A stretch of 25,443 bases of DNA from DASVFB01 sp045806505 (lineage in GTDB: Bacteria > Actinomycetota > Thermoleophilia > Gaiellales > Gaiellaceae): positions 1-25,443 of the forward strand of contig JBJMJE010000268.1 in the NCBI GenBank assembly GCA_045806505.1, given 5' to 3'. Positions within the stretch are counted from its first letter, which is position 1, and every line of letters starts with the position of its first letter. The notes under the pieces are model-generated. The model was not told the DNA's origin, searched no databases, and saw only the letters and a list, made by a program, of their open reading frames with translations. Shown in pieces: positions 1 to 6,947 of the stretch. A program made the translations under genes and the position numbers.

Positions 1-96
1 TCGACCGGGTGTGCCGGGCGCACGCGTCTCGCGGAAGTACGCGAAAGCAGCCTCCCCGTACGCGAACAGCACGGGCCAGAAGAGAAGCTCAGCCAC
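1..96 (-). CDS. N-terminal fragment of probable CcsA/HemX-type cytochrome c assembly membrane protein
   Basis: An open frame starts with GTG at 96 on the minus strand and runs off the left edge, giving 32 residues. It overlaps the end of the preceding small gene by 8 nt, the tight spacing seen through the whole unit. The residues begin with a short hydrophobic stretch (AELLFWPVLFAYGEAAFAYF) and then turn basic, consistent with a first membrane segment. It is the last gene of a ccmA-B-C-D run, where a heme-handling membrane protein (CcsA/CcmF/HemX class) is expected. The family call rests on context and on a remembered resemblance to actinobacterial CcsA N-termini. The part carrying the heme-binding signature lies outside the window, so the assignment is tentative. 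Confidence 0.45.
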   Translation of the reverse strand, partial: MAELLFWPVLFAYGEAAFAYFRETRAPGTPGR

Positions 97-235
97 GCTC
101 CCTCGCCCGCTCGACGAGCTCGGCGACGGTGCACTCGAGCCGAGACAGCTTCGCCGAGATGATCAGCAGGTACGCGAGCAGGACGACGAACACGACGAGA
201 TACGCAGCCGCCACGTACTTCTCCTCGTTGGTCAA
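89..235 (-). CDS. ccmD: CcmD-like small membrane protein
   Basis: This 48-residue protein starts at TTG (235), which overlaps the ccmC stop as TTGA. It has one membrane helix at about residues 8-28 (YVAAAYLVVFVVLLAYLLII), followed by a charged tail (RLECTVAELVERARERG) that probably forms a short cytoplasmic helix. This size, topology and position directly after ccmC are typical of CcmD, which stabilises the CcmABC heme-release complex and interacts with CcmE. CcmD proteins are poorly conserved, so the call depends on length, single-span topology and gene order rather than catalytic residues. A longer reading in the same frame, up to about 751, lies inside ccmC and is not coding. Confidence 0.72.
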   Translation of the reverse strand: MTNEEKYVAAAYLVVFVVLLAYLLIISAKLSRLECTVAELVERARERG

Positions 236-942
236 CCCAGCAGCTCCCGCAGCTCGCGCAGATGGGCGTCCAGCCGCTTGCCCGCAAGCTCGAGCCGGTA
301 GAGCGCCGCGAAGAGCGACAGCATCGCCACGAGGCAGACGCAGAACGTGAGGAACTGCGACCCCGACATCTGCGGCCCGTGCCTGTTGAAGGCCACCGGG
401 TGGATGTACTCGTTCGCGAGCCTGATCGCCAGGAAGCTGATCGGGATCAGCACGACACCGAACAGCGAGTACACCGCCGAGAGGTTCGCCTGGCGCGGAC
501 CGGGCTCGACGGAGAAACGCAGCATGAAATACGCCGAGTAGAAGAGGAACAAGACGAGGAACAGCACGAGCTGCTTCTCGCTCCACAGCCACCAGTGGCC
601 CCAGCGGTACTTCGCCCAGATCGAGCCGGTGACGAGCGTCATCGCGCCGAAGATCACGCCGAGGTGGATCGCGACGTAGCTCTCGAGGTCCGCGCCCGCC
701 GGCCGCTTCCACAGGTGCAGCAGCCCCTTCCACGCACCCCAGCCGAAGCACGCATACGCGGTCAACGCGATCGGAACGTGGAAGTAGAAGATCTTCTGGT
801 TCAGCCCGTCCTCGTCGAGCGGCGCGTAGAACGCGACGAGCGAGATGGCGAGCGTGAGCAGCACGGCGGCGAGCGCGGCCGACGCAACGAGTGCGTTATT
901 CCGTAACCACGTACTCAAAAGAGGCCCAACAGATTGTCGCAA
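232..942 (-). CDS. ccmC: Heme exporter subunit CcmC
   Basis: A 236-residue protein with about six membrane helices. CcmC binds heme at the outer face of the membrane and passes it to CcmE in System I cytochrome c maturation. The two heme-ligand histidines fit H55 (IFYFHVPIA) and H181 (NEYIHPVAF). Between them is the tryptophan-rich heme-handling motif WGHWWLW at about 114-120. The family usually has WGxWWxWD followed by a basic residue; here the Asp is Ser (WSEK). The ATG at 942 lies 47 nt inside ccmB. An in-frame TTG a few codons later (LSTWLRNN) is an alternative start. The gene sits between ccmB and ccmD. Family identity is secure; the exact N-terminus is not. Confidence 0.92.
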   Translation of the reverse strand: MRQSVGPLLSTWLRNNALVASAALAAVLLTLAISLVAFYAPLDEDGLNQKIFYFHVPIALTAYACFGWGAWKGLLHLWKRPAGADLESYVAIHLGVIFGAMTLVTGSIWAKYRWGHWWLWSEKQLVLFLVLFLFYSAYFMLRFSVEPGPRQANLSAVYSLFGVVLIPISFLAIRLANEYIHPVAFNRHGPQMSGSQFLTFCVCLVAMLSLFAALYRLELAGKRLDAHLRELRELLG

Positions 943-1537
943 AGAGGGCGTCGTACAGCGCGAGAAAGCCGAGGTAGCGGCCGGGCGAATCGGCGACGCT
1001 CGCCCCGACGCCGCCGACGATCACGGGGATCGCGAGCGGCAGGAAGAGCACCGGCAAGAGCAGCTCCCGCGCCCGCGTCGCGACCGCCATGGCCGACACG
1101 AAGACGCCGACCGCGCAGATCCCGACGTCGGCGAGCGCGACCGCGCCGATGGTCGCGCCGTCGACGCTGGAGAAGAAGATCGCGAACAGCGGCAGCGCGA
1201 TGGCCTCGGCGAGCGCGAGGAACGCGAGCGCCGCCAGCGACTTTCCGAGCCAGATCGCGCTGCGATCCGAGGGCGCGAGCACGAGCCCTTCGAGAACTCC
1301 CTGCTCGCGTTCCGCGACGAACGCGCGAGAGAGCCCGAGCAACGCCGTGAAGATGATCGCCACCCACAGAAGCCCGAGGCCCGCGAGCTCGCCGGTCCCG
1401 GACGGCAGCGCGAAGTGGAAGATCACGAGCGCAGCCGCGACGAAGATCAGCATCGCCGGCAGCGTGTCCCGCGAGCGCACCTCGAGCAGCAAATCCTTGC
1501 GCGCGAGCGCCGCGACGTCTCCGGCGTAGCGCCTCAC
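896..1537 (-). CDS. ccmB: Heme exporter subunit CcmB
   Basis: A 213-residue integral membrane protein with about six helices, forming the channel-like subunit of the CcmAB ABC module in cytochrome c maturation. The N-terminus shows the family pattern (AALARKDLLLEVRSRDTL), followed by a helix with a conserved-looking FHFALP. The cytoplasmic loop REQGVLEGLVLAPSDRSAI, where CcmB contacts its ATPase, lies at about residues 76-94. The GTG start at 1537 overlaps the ccmA stop (GTGA), so translation is probably coupled to the ATPase. The 3' end overlaps ccmC by 47 nt, the only long overlap in the ccm run. The family usually has about 220 residues, so the protein looks complete. Confidence 0.93.
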   Translation of the reverse strand: MRRYAGDVAALARKDLLLEVRSRDTLPAMLIFVAAALVIFHFALPSGTGELAGLGLLWVAIIFTALLGLSRAFVAEREQGVLEGLVLAPSDRSAIWLGKSLAALAFLALAEAIALPLFAIFFSSVDGATIGAVALADVGICAVGVFVSAMAVATRARELLLPVLFLPLAIPVIVGGVGASVADSPGRYLGFLALYDALFATICWASFEYVVTE

Positions 1538-2118
1538 GCGAACGCCAGGCGGGCGGTCGCGAGCGGCTCGAGACGCTCGGGCTCGTGTGTCGCGACGAGG
1601 AACGTCGCCTCGCCGCGGCGCGACGCGAGCTCCCGGTCGAGCAGTTCCGCACCTTCGGCGTCGAGTGCCGAGAACGGCTCGTCGAGCAGGAGCAGCTCGG
1701 GCTCGTGGAGGAACACGCGGCAGAGCGCGAGCCTCTGCACCATCCCGCGCGAGAACGACGACACGCGCTCGTTGCGCGCGTCCCAGAGGCCGAACCGCTC
1801 GAGCAGCATCCCGCTGCGCTCGCGCCGCTCGGGCACGCGGTACAGCCGGCCGTACAGCTCGAGGTTCTCGAGCGCCGTCAGCTCGCGGTAGACGAGCGAC
1901 TCGTGCGCGAGAAAGCCGAGCGCGCCGCGCTCGACGTCGACGTCGATCTCGCCGGCGGTCGGATGTGCCAGGCCGGCGACGACGCGCAAGAGCGTCGTCT
2001 TCCCCGAGCCGTTCGGGCCCGTCACGAGCACGAATCCTCCCCGCTCGACGTCGAGCTCCAGTCGCTCGAAGATCCGCTTCGGCCCGTAGCGCTTCGCGAG
2101 GCCGCTCGCGCGGATCAC
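1534..2118 (-). CDS. ccmA: Heme exporter ATP-binding protein CcmA
   Basis: A 194-residue ABC ATPase that powers heme release from CcmC-CcmE in cytochrome c maturation. It has Walker A GPNGSGKTT (about 34-42), a Q-loop region with LGFLAHES, the ABC signature in the variant form SSFSRGMVQR, Walker B LLLLDEP and the switch histidine ATHEP. The start is GTG at 2118, overlapping the stop of the prenyltransferase gene (GTGA); starting there places a normal leader (VIRASGLAKRYG) before the first strand. A much longer reading upstream is out-of-frame DNA of the prenyltransferase gene. Length and gene order (ccmA-ccmB-ccmC) match System I. The C-terminus is short, as usual for CcmA. Confidence 0.93.
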   Translation of the reverse strand: MIRASGLAKRYGPKRIFERLELDVERGGFVLVTGPNGSGKTTLLRVVAGLAHPTAGEIDVDVERGALGFLAHESLVYRELTALENLELYGRLYRVPERRERSGMLLERFGLWDARNERVSSFSRGMVQRLALCRVFLHEPELLLLDEPFSALDAEGAELLDRELASRRGEATFLVATHEPERLEPLATARLAFA

Positions 2119-2978
2119 GACAGCACCTCGGCGAGCACGAACACGAAGAACACGATGCTGATCACGCCGTTCATCGTGAAGAACGCGGCGTTCAGGCGAC
2201 GCAGGTCGCGCGGCGAGACGAGCACGTGCTCGACCGCGAGCAACACCGCGACGACGGCAACGCCGAGCCAGTACCAGACGCCGAGCGAGAGGCCGAAGCC
2301 GACGAGCGCAAGCAACACGACCGTCAGCGCGTGCAGCAGGCGCGCTCCCCAGAAGACGCCGCCGACGCCGAAGCGGGTTGCCACCGAATGCAGTCCCTCG
2401 CGCCGGTCGACGTCGACGTCGAACAGCGAGTAGAAGAGGTCGAAGCCGGCGACCCAGGCGGCGACGGCCCCACCGAGCTCCCACGCCTCGAGCGGCAGCT
2501 TGCCGGTGATCGCGACCCAGGCGCCCATCGGCGCCAGCCCGTCGACTGCGCCGAGCCAGAGATGGCAGAGCCACGTGACGCGCTTGAGGTACGGATAGAC
2601 GACGAAGCCGATGACCGGGATCGGCCACAGCCAGCGCACCACGTCGTTCAGCTGGAAGACCGCGACGAGGAAGACGACGAACGACGCGGCGCAGAAGAGC
2701 GCGACCTGCGCGCGCGTCAGCAATCCCGACGGCAGCTCGCGCGATGCCGTGCGCGGGTTGCGCGCGTCGAGCTCCGCATCGATCAGCCGGTTCAGTCCCA
2801 TCGCGAGCGACCGGGCGCCGACCATCGCGACGGTGATCCAGAGAAGGTCGTGCGCCGAGGGGACGCCGTCGACCGCGAGCAGTGCACCGACGTACGCGAA
2901 CGGCAGCGCGAAGAGCGTGTGCTCGATCTTCACGAGCCGCGCGAAGCGCAGCGGGAGAACGGCGGCCGCGCTCGTCAC
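2115..2978 (-). CDS. UbiA-family prenyltransferase, possibly MqnP (menaquinone pathway)
   Basis: A 287-residue membrane enzyme with about eight helices that attaches an isoprenoid chain to an aromatic ring. Both Mg-diphosphate motifs are visible: N63-x3-D67-x3-D71 (GLNRLIDAELDARNP) and, near residue 195, YSLFDVDVDRREG. The continuation RTASRELPSG after the first motif is typical of the UbiA subgroup that includes MqnP of the futalosine menaquinone route. Other futalosine genes (mqnA-D) are not in the window, so 4-hydroxybenzoate or another acceptor cannot be excluded. The GTG start overlaps the mog stop (GTGA). Its place directly before ccmA suggests co-supply of quinone and c-type cytochromes to the respiratory chain. 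The family is secure; the substrate is inferred. Confidence 0.85.
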   Translation of the reverse strand: MTSAAAVLPLRFARLVKIEHTLFALPFAYVGALLAVDGVPSAHDLLWITVAMVGARSLAMGLNRLIDAELDARNPRTASRELPSGLLTRAQVALFCAASFVVFLVAVFQLNDVVRWLWPIPVIGFVVYPYLKRVTWLCHLWLGAVDGLAPMGAWVAITGKLPLEAWELGGAVAAWVAGFDLFYSLFDVDVDRREGLHSVATRFGVGGVFWGARLLHALTVVLLALVGFGLSLGVWYWLGVAVVAVLLAVEHVLVSPRDLRRLNAAFFTMNGVISIVFFVFVLAEVLS

Positions 2979-3454
2979 GTCTGCCGGTGTGCGGTCGCTT
3001 CGCCGGCCAGGAGCCGCAGTGCGTGCTCGAGCGCCGGCCGCAGCACGGCGTAGCCGTCGCGGCAGCCGCCAGGCGAGCCGGGCAGGTTCACGACGAGCGT
3101 CGCGCCGATCGTCCCGGCGACACCGCGCGAGAGCAGCGCGTGCGGCGTCTTCGCGATCGAGTCGGCGCGGATCGCCTCGGCGATGCCGGGAGCCTCGCGC
3201 TCGATCGCCCCGAGCGTGGCCTCGGGCGTCACATCGCGCGGCGCAACGCCCGTCCCTCCGGTGGTCAAAACGACCTGGGCGCCCGCGGCGAGGTCGCGAA
3301 TCGCCGCCCCGATCGCCTCGCGCTCGTCGGGCACCACACGCCGTTCCACATCGAAGCCGTCGCCGGCGAGCAGCCCCTCGAGGATGTCTCCGCTCTTGTC
3401 CTCGCGCTCGCCGGAGGAGACGCCGTCGGACACGGTCAGCACCGCCGCCTTCAC
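2975..3454 (-). CDS. mog: Molybdopterin adenylyltransferase, MogA/MoaB family
   Basis: A 159-residue cytoplasmic enzyme of the MogA/MoaB fold that adenylates molybdopterin before molybdate insertion. The N-terminus (AAVLTVSDGVSSGEREDKSG) and the nucleotide-binding TTGGTG followed by PRDVTPEA are diagnostic of the family. NLPGSPGG near residue 125 matches the substrate-loop motif. The GTG start overlaps the moaC stop (GTGA), pairing two steps of the same pathway. The partner MoeA, which acts on the adenylated product, is encoded separately at 12896-14086. MogA and MoaB cannot be separated with confidence from sequence alone; in bacteria lacking MogA, MoaB-like proteins do the same reaction. 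Confidence 0.9.
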   Translation of the reverse strand: MKAAVLTVSDGVSSGEREDKSGDILEGLLAGDGFDVERRVVPDEREAIGAAIRDLAAGAQVVLTTGGTGVAPRDVTPEATLGAIEREAPGIAEAIRADSIAKTPHALLSRGVAGTIGATLVVNLPGSPGGCRDGYAVLRPALEHALRLLAGEATAHRQT

Positions 3455-3891
3455 GCTTTCGTCTTCTCCACGAGCTTCACGTCCTCGATGATCAGCCCCT
3501 TGTCGACCGCCTTTGCCATGTCGTAGACCGTGAGCGCAGCGACAGACGCTGCGGTGAGCGCCTCCATCTCGACTCCCGTCTGAGCGGTCGTCTCCACGGT
3601 CGCCGTGATCTCCACGCCTTCAGCAGCCGGAGCAACGCCGACGTCGATCCGCGTTAACGGTAGGGGATGGCAGAGCGGGATGAGCTCCGCCGTCCGCTTC
3701 GCCGCCATGATGCCGGCGAGTTGCGCCGTCACGAGCGCATCGCCCTTCGGCAGCCCGCGCAGGAGTTGCAGCGTCGTCGGCGCCATGCGCACCCGCGCCG
3801 ACGCGACGGCTCGCCGCCGCGACACCGGCTTCGCGCCGACGTCCACCATCCGAACCTCGCCGGACTCTGCGACGTGCGAGAGCTCGCTCAT
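3451..3891 (-). CDS. moaC: Cyclic pyranopterin monophosphate synthase MoaC
   Basis: A 146-residue enzyme that, with MoaA, converts GTP into cyclic pyranopterin monophosphate, the first stable intermediate of molybdenum cofactor synthesis. Family signatures are present in order: MVDVGAKPVSRRRAVASARV at 15-34, the LIPLCHPLPLT block near residue 75 with the catalytic-region histidine, and MEALTAASVAALTVYDMAKAVDKG at about 109-132, including the conserved Asp-Lys. The position usually held by Cys or Met in YDMCKA is Ala here. The ATG start at 3891 overlaps the aldehyde dehydrogenase stop (ATGA). No moaA lies in the window, so the cofactor genes are split across the genome. Confidence 0.94.
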   Translation of the reverse strand: MSELSHVAESGEVRMVDVGAKPVSRRRAVASARVRMAPTTLQLLRGLPKGDALVTAQLAGIMAAKRTAELIPLCHPLPLTRIDVGVAPAAEGVEITATVETTAQTGVEMEALTAASVAALTVYDMAKAVDKGLIIEDVKLVEKTKA

Positions 3892-5456
3892 CGCTGCACG
3901 TAGCGCTTCGCGAGATGTGCGAGGCCGCGCCGGTGCGCCCACGCGCCGCGCAGGCCGTCCTCGCCGTGCCGCAGCTCGAGCACGCCCTTGAACCCGTCGA
4001 CCGCGCTCGGCCCGTATGGGTACCACCACGGCACCCTCACGCGGCCGCTGTCCGAGTCCACGAGCTTCACGCTCGACAGCTCGTAGAACCCGTGCTTCGA
4101 GTGCGTCAGGCCGAAGCCCGAGTCCTTGCGCCCGCCCCACGGCGCAGGCCCCGCTCCGTAGGAGATGCCGAGGTCGTTCGTCCAGATCATCCCGGCGTCG
4201 ATGCGCGACGCCACCGCCCGTGCGCGCGAGACGTCGCGCGACCAGACACTCGCGCCGAGCGCGAACGAGGTTCCGTTCGCGAGACGCACCGCCTCGTCCT
4301 CGTCGTCGAACGGGAGGACGCTCACCACCGGGCCGAACACCTCCTCCTGCTCGAGTCGCGCATCCGGATCGCCGCCCGCGAGCACCGTGGGCTCGTAGAA
4401 CCAACCCGGCAGCCCGACGTCCGGACGCCGCGCGCCGGTCAGCGCCTCGGCGCCGCGGTCGAGCGCCTCCGCGACGAGATCCTCGACGCGGTCGCGCTGC
4501 CGCTCCGTGATCAGCGGGCCGAGATCGGTGTCGGGCGAGTCGCCGCGGCCGATTCGAAGCGCGCGCGCCCGCTCGACGAGCGCGTCCGTGAAGCGCGCGT
4601 GCACGTCCCGCGCGACGTAGATCCGCTCGATGCCGACGCACACCTGCCCGCAGTTCGCGAACGAGCCCCACGCCGCGCCTTCGACGGCTCGCTCGAGGTC
4701 CGCGTCACGGAGGACGAGCATCGGGTCCTTGCCGCCGAGCTCGAGGATCACGGGTCGCAGGAGCTCGGCTGCGGCAGTGGCGATGGAGCGGCCGGTCTCG
4801 ACCGACCCCGTGAAGACGACCTTTGCGATGCCCGGCGCCTGCACGAGCGCGGCTCCCGTCTCACCCGCTCCCTGCACGACGCTCACGAGGCTCGGCGGCG
4901 CGCCCGCCTCGGCGAAGACGCGCGCGACCCATTCACCCGAGAGCGGCGTCAGCTCCGACGGCTTCAGAACGACGGCGTTTCCGGCCGCGACCGCGCCGGC
5001 GACCTGGCTCAGCGGAATCGAGAACGGAAAGTTCCACGGCGTGATGACCGCGACGACGCCGAGCGGCTCGTAGACGATGCGCGCGCGCTTGTGCGCAAGG
5101 TACGGGATCCCGTAGCGGATCCGCTCCGGCGCGAGCACGCGCTCCACGTTCTTCGCGAGCCACGCGACCTGCTCGACGCCGAGCATCAATTCGGTCGTGT
5201 ACGACTCGGCGATCGGCTTGCCCGTCTCTGCGGTGACGGTCGCTGCGATTTCGTCCATACGCGCCACCAGCACCGCCGCCACGCGCTCGAGCAGCGCACG
5301 CCGCTCGTCGAACGACGACCTCGCCCACGACGATTGAGCCGCCGCCGCGCCCGCGGCCACGTAAGCGACGTCCTCCGTAACCGGCACCACGCCGACCGGC
5401 TCGAGTGTCGCGGGGTTGACCGGCCGGAGCTTCCCCTCGACCGCGAGGGTGTTCAC
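3888..5456 (-). CDS. NAD(P)-dependent aldehyde dehydrogenase (succinate-semialdehyde dehydrogenase-like)
   Basis: A 522-residue soluble enzyme of the aldehyde dehydrogenase superfamily that oxidises an aldehyde to a carboxylate. The catalytic set is complete: Asn142 in TPWNFPF, the cofactor loop FTGSVETG at 215-222, Glu239 in LELGGKDP and the nucleophile Cys273 in FANCGQVCVGIERIYV. The I-E-R after the cysteine resembles actinobacterial succinate-semialdehyde dehydrogenases, but substrate cannot be fixed from sequence. The C-terminus carries about 55 residues beyond the catalytic fold. The start is GTG at 5456, overlapping the GT20 stop (GTGA); the longer reading upstream is out-of-frame GT20 DNA. 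It lies between trehalose and molybdenum-cofactor genes with no obvious metabolic link, although dehydrogenases are often stress-induced. Confidence 0.88.
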   Translation of the reverse strand: MNTLAVEGKLRPVNPATLEPVGVVPVTEDVAYVAAGAAAAQSSWARSSFDERRALLERVAAVLVARMDEIAATVTAETGKPIAESYTTELMLGVEQVAWLAKNVERVLAPERIRYGIPYLAHKRARIVYEPLGVVAVITPWNFPFSIPLSQVAGAVAAGNAVVLKPSELTPLSGEWVARVFAEAGAPPSLVSVVQGAGETGAALVQAPGIAKVVFTGSVETGRSIATAAAELLRPVILELGGKDPMLVLRDADLERAVEGAAWGSFANCGQVCVGIERIYVARDVHARFTDALVERARALRIGRGDSPDTDLGPLITERQRDRVEDLVAEALDRGAEALTGARRPDVGLPGWFYEPTVLAGGDPDARLEQEEVFGPVVSVLPFDDEDEAVRLANGTSFALGASVWSRDVSRARAVASRIDAGMIWTNDLGISYGAGPAPWGGRKDSGFGLTHSKHGFYELSSVKLVDSDSGRVRVPWWYPYGPSAVDGFKGVLELRHGEDGLRGAWAHRRGLAHLAKRYVQR

Positions 5457-6922
5457 ACGGGAGACTGTAGTTCTTCCGCGTCGAGCGCCTGCAGCTGCAA
5501 CTCGATCCACGCGGCCAGGTCGTGCTCTCGCACCCACGACCGAATGGCCGTCAGCCGCTCGCGCCGCTCCTCCGCGGGCATCTCGAGCGCTTGATGGATC
5601 GCATCCGCCTGGCCGGCGACGTCGAACGGGTTCACCGAGAGGGCCCAGTCGCCGAGCTCCTCGTGCGCGCCGGCGTTCTCGGAGAGGATGAGCACGCCGT
5701 CGCGTTCGTTCACGAGCGGCGCCTCCTTCGCGATCAGGTTCAACCCGTCGAAGATCGCGTTCACGAGGAGCACGTCGAAGTCCTTGTACGCAGCCACGGC
5801 CTGCGGGAAGTTGTCGCTCATGTGCAGGTCGATCGGCATCCATCCGTCGTGCTGGAACCGGTCGTTCACGCGCCGCGCCTCCCGCTGGATCGCGCCGACG
5901 TACTCGGCGTATTCGGGAATCTCCTGCCGCGACGGATCGAGGAGTGCGAGCAGGCAGACGCGGCCGTGCATCTCGGGATGCGCGTCGAGATACAGCTCGA
6001 GCGCGCGGAAGCCGCGGACGATGTTCTTCGACGGATCGGTGCGGTCGACGCGCAGGATCAGCTTCTCCGGGCGTTCGCGCGCGAGCTTTTCGCCGGCCTC
6101 GAGGACGGCTTCGCTCTGTGCGAGCTCGTCGAACTCGGCGGTATCCACGGAGATCGGCGCCGCTGTGACGACGACCCGCCGCCCCTCGTAGCCGAGGGCG
6201 TCACGCGCCCAGTCCGGTACGGCGCCGACCGTGTCCTCGGCGACGCGCATGAAGTTCCGGCGCCAGCGGCCCGTGTGGAACCCGGCGACGTCGTTGGCGA
6301 GGAGCCCGTCGTGGATCGCGCGGCGGATCTCGATCGGCAACACGGACCAGCTGTCGGTTCCCGGCCACGGGATGTGCACGAAGTGAACGAGGCGCGTCTC
6401 CGGCCGTGCGTCTCGGACCATCCGCGGCGCGACGTAGAGGTGGTAGTCGTGGAAGAACACCGCGGCGCTCGGATCGCGGTCGAGCTCGTCCAGGACCGCG
6501 TCGGCGAACGAGCGATTGACGGCGACGTAGCCCTCGCTCCACGCATGGTGGAAGCCGTGGTCGATCACGGGTTCCGACGCGAGCCCCCACAGGTGGTGCT
6601 GCAGGAACCACAGCATCGGGTTTGCGACGACGTTGTAATACCAGTCGTACGCGCGCGGGTCGTGTGGGACGAGGCGCAGCCGGAAGCTCGTTCCGTCGCG
6701 GGCCGTCTCCTCGAAAGCCTCGCCGTCGTTTTCACCCGAGACAACGCGATCCTCTTCGGACATGACGCTCGCGATCCACGTGACGTCGTGATGGAGCACG
6801 AGGCTGCGCAACGCGGTGACGAGGCCGCCGCCGCCGCGCCGTGCCGTGCGCTGACCGCCGCTCGTCCCGTAGGTCACCGGGCCGCGGTTGGAGACGACGA
6901 TCAGGTTGTGCCTGGGCGGCAT
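5453..6922 (-). CDS. GT20-family glycosyltransferase, trehalose-6-phosphate synthase-like
   Basis: A 489-residue GT-B enzyme of family GT20. Canonical OtsA transfers glucose from UDP-glucose to glucose-6-phosphate. Recognisable blocks are VSNRGP at 10-15, the GGGGLVTAL loop at about 30-38, DWYYNVVANPMLW near 93-105, FFHDYHL with Asp159, HIPWPGTDSW near 183-192, and the C-terminal donor block ENAGAHEELGDWALSVNPFD. The loop that holds the donor phosphates is RVDRTDPSKN (R291-K299) instead of the usual RLDYSKG, so the key Arg and Lys are kept but three extra residues intervene. This loop is a hallmark of an actinobacterial GT20 branch. The acceptor may therefore not be glucose-6-phosphate. No trehalose-phosphate phosphatase is in the window. 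The gene is 25 nt downstream of treT. Confidence 0.85.
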   Translation of the reverse strand: MPPRHNLIVVSNRGPVTYGTSGGQRTARRGGGGLVTALRSLVLHHDVTWIASVMSEEDRVVSGENDGEAFEETARDGTSFRLRLVPHDPRAYDWYYNVVANPMLWFLQHHLWGLASEPVIDHGFHHAWSEGYVAVNRSFADAVLDELDRDPSAAVFFHDYHLYVAPRMVRDARPETRLVHFVHIPWPGTDSWSVLPIEIRRAIHDGLLANDVAGFHTGRWRRNFMRVAEDTVGAVPDWARDALGYEGRRVVVTAAPISVDTAEFDELAQSEAVLEAGEKLARERPEKLILRVDRTDPSKNIVRGFRALELYLDAHPEMHGRVCLLALLDPSRQEIPEYAEYVGAIQREARRVNDRFQHDGWMPIDLHMSDNFPQAVAAYKDFDVLLVNAIFDGLNLIAKEAPLVNERDGVLILSENAGAHEELGDWALSVNPFDVAGQADAIHQALEMPAEERRERLTAIRSWVREHDLAAWIELQLQALDAEELQSPV

Positions 6923-6947
6923 CGCCCGGACCCTATCCCCGCTCGCG

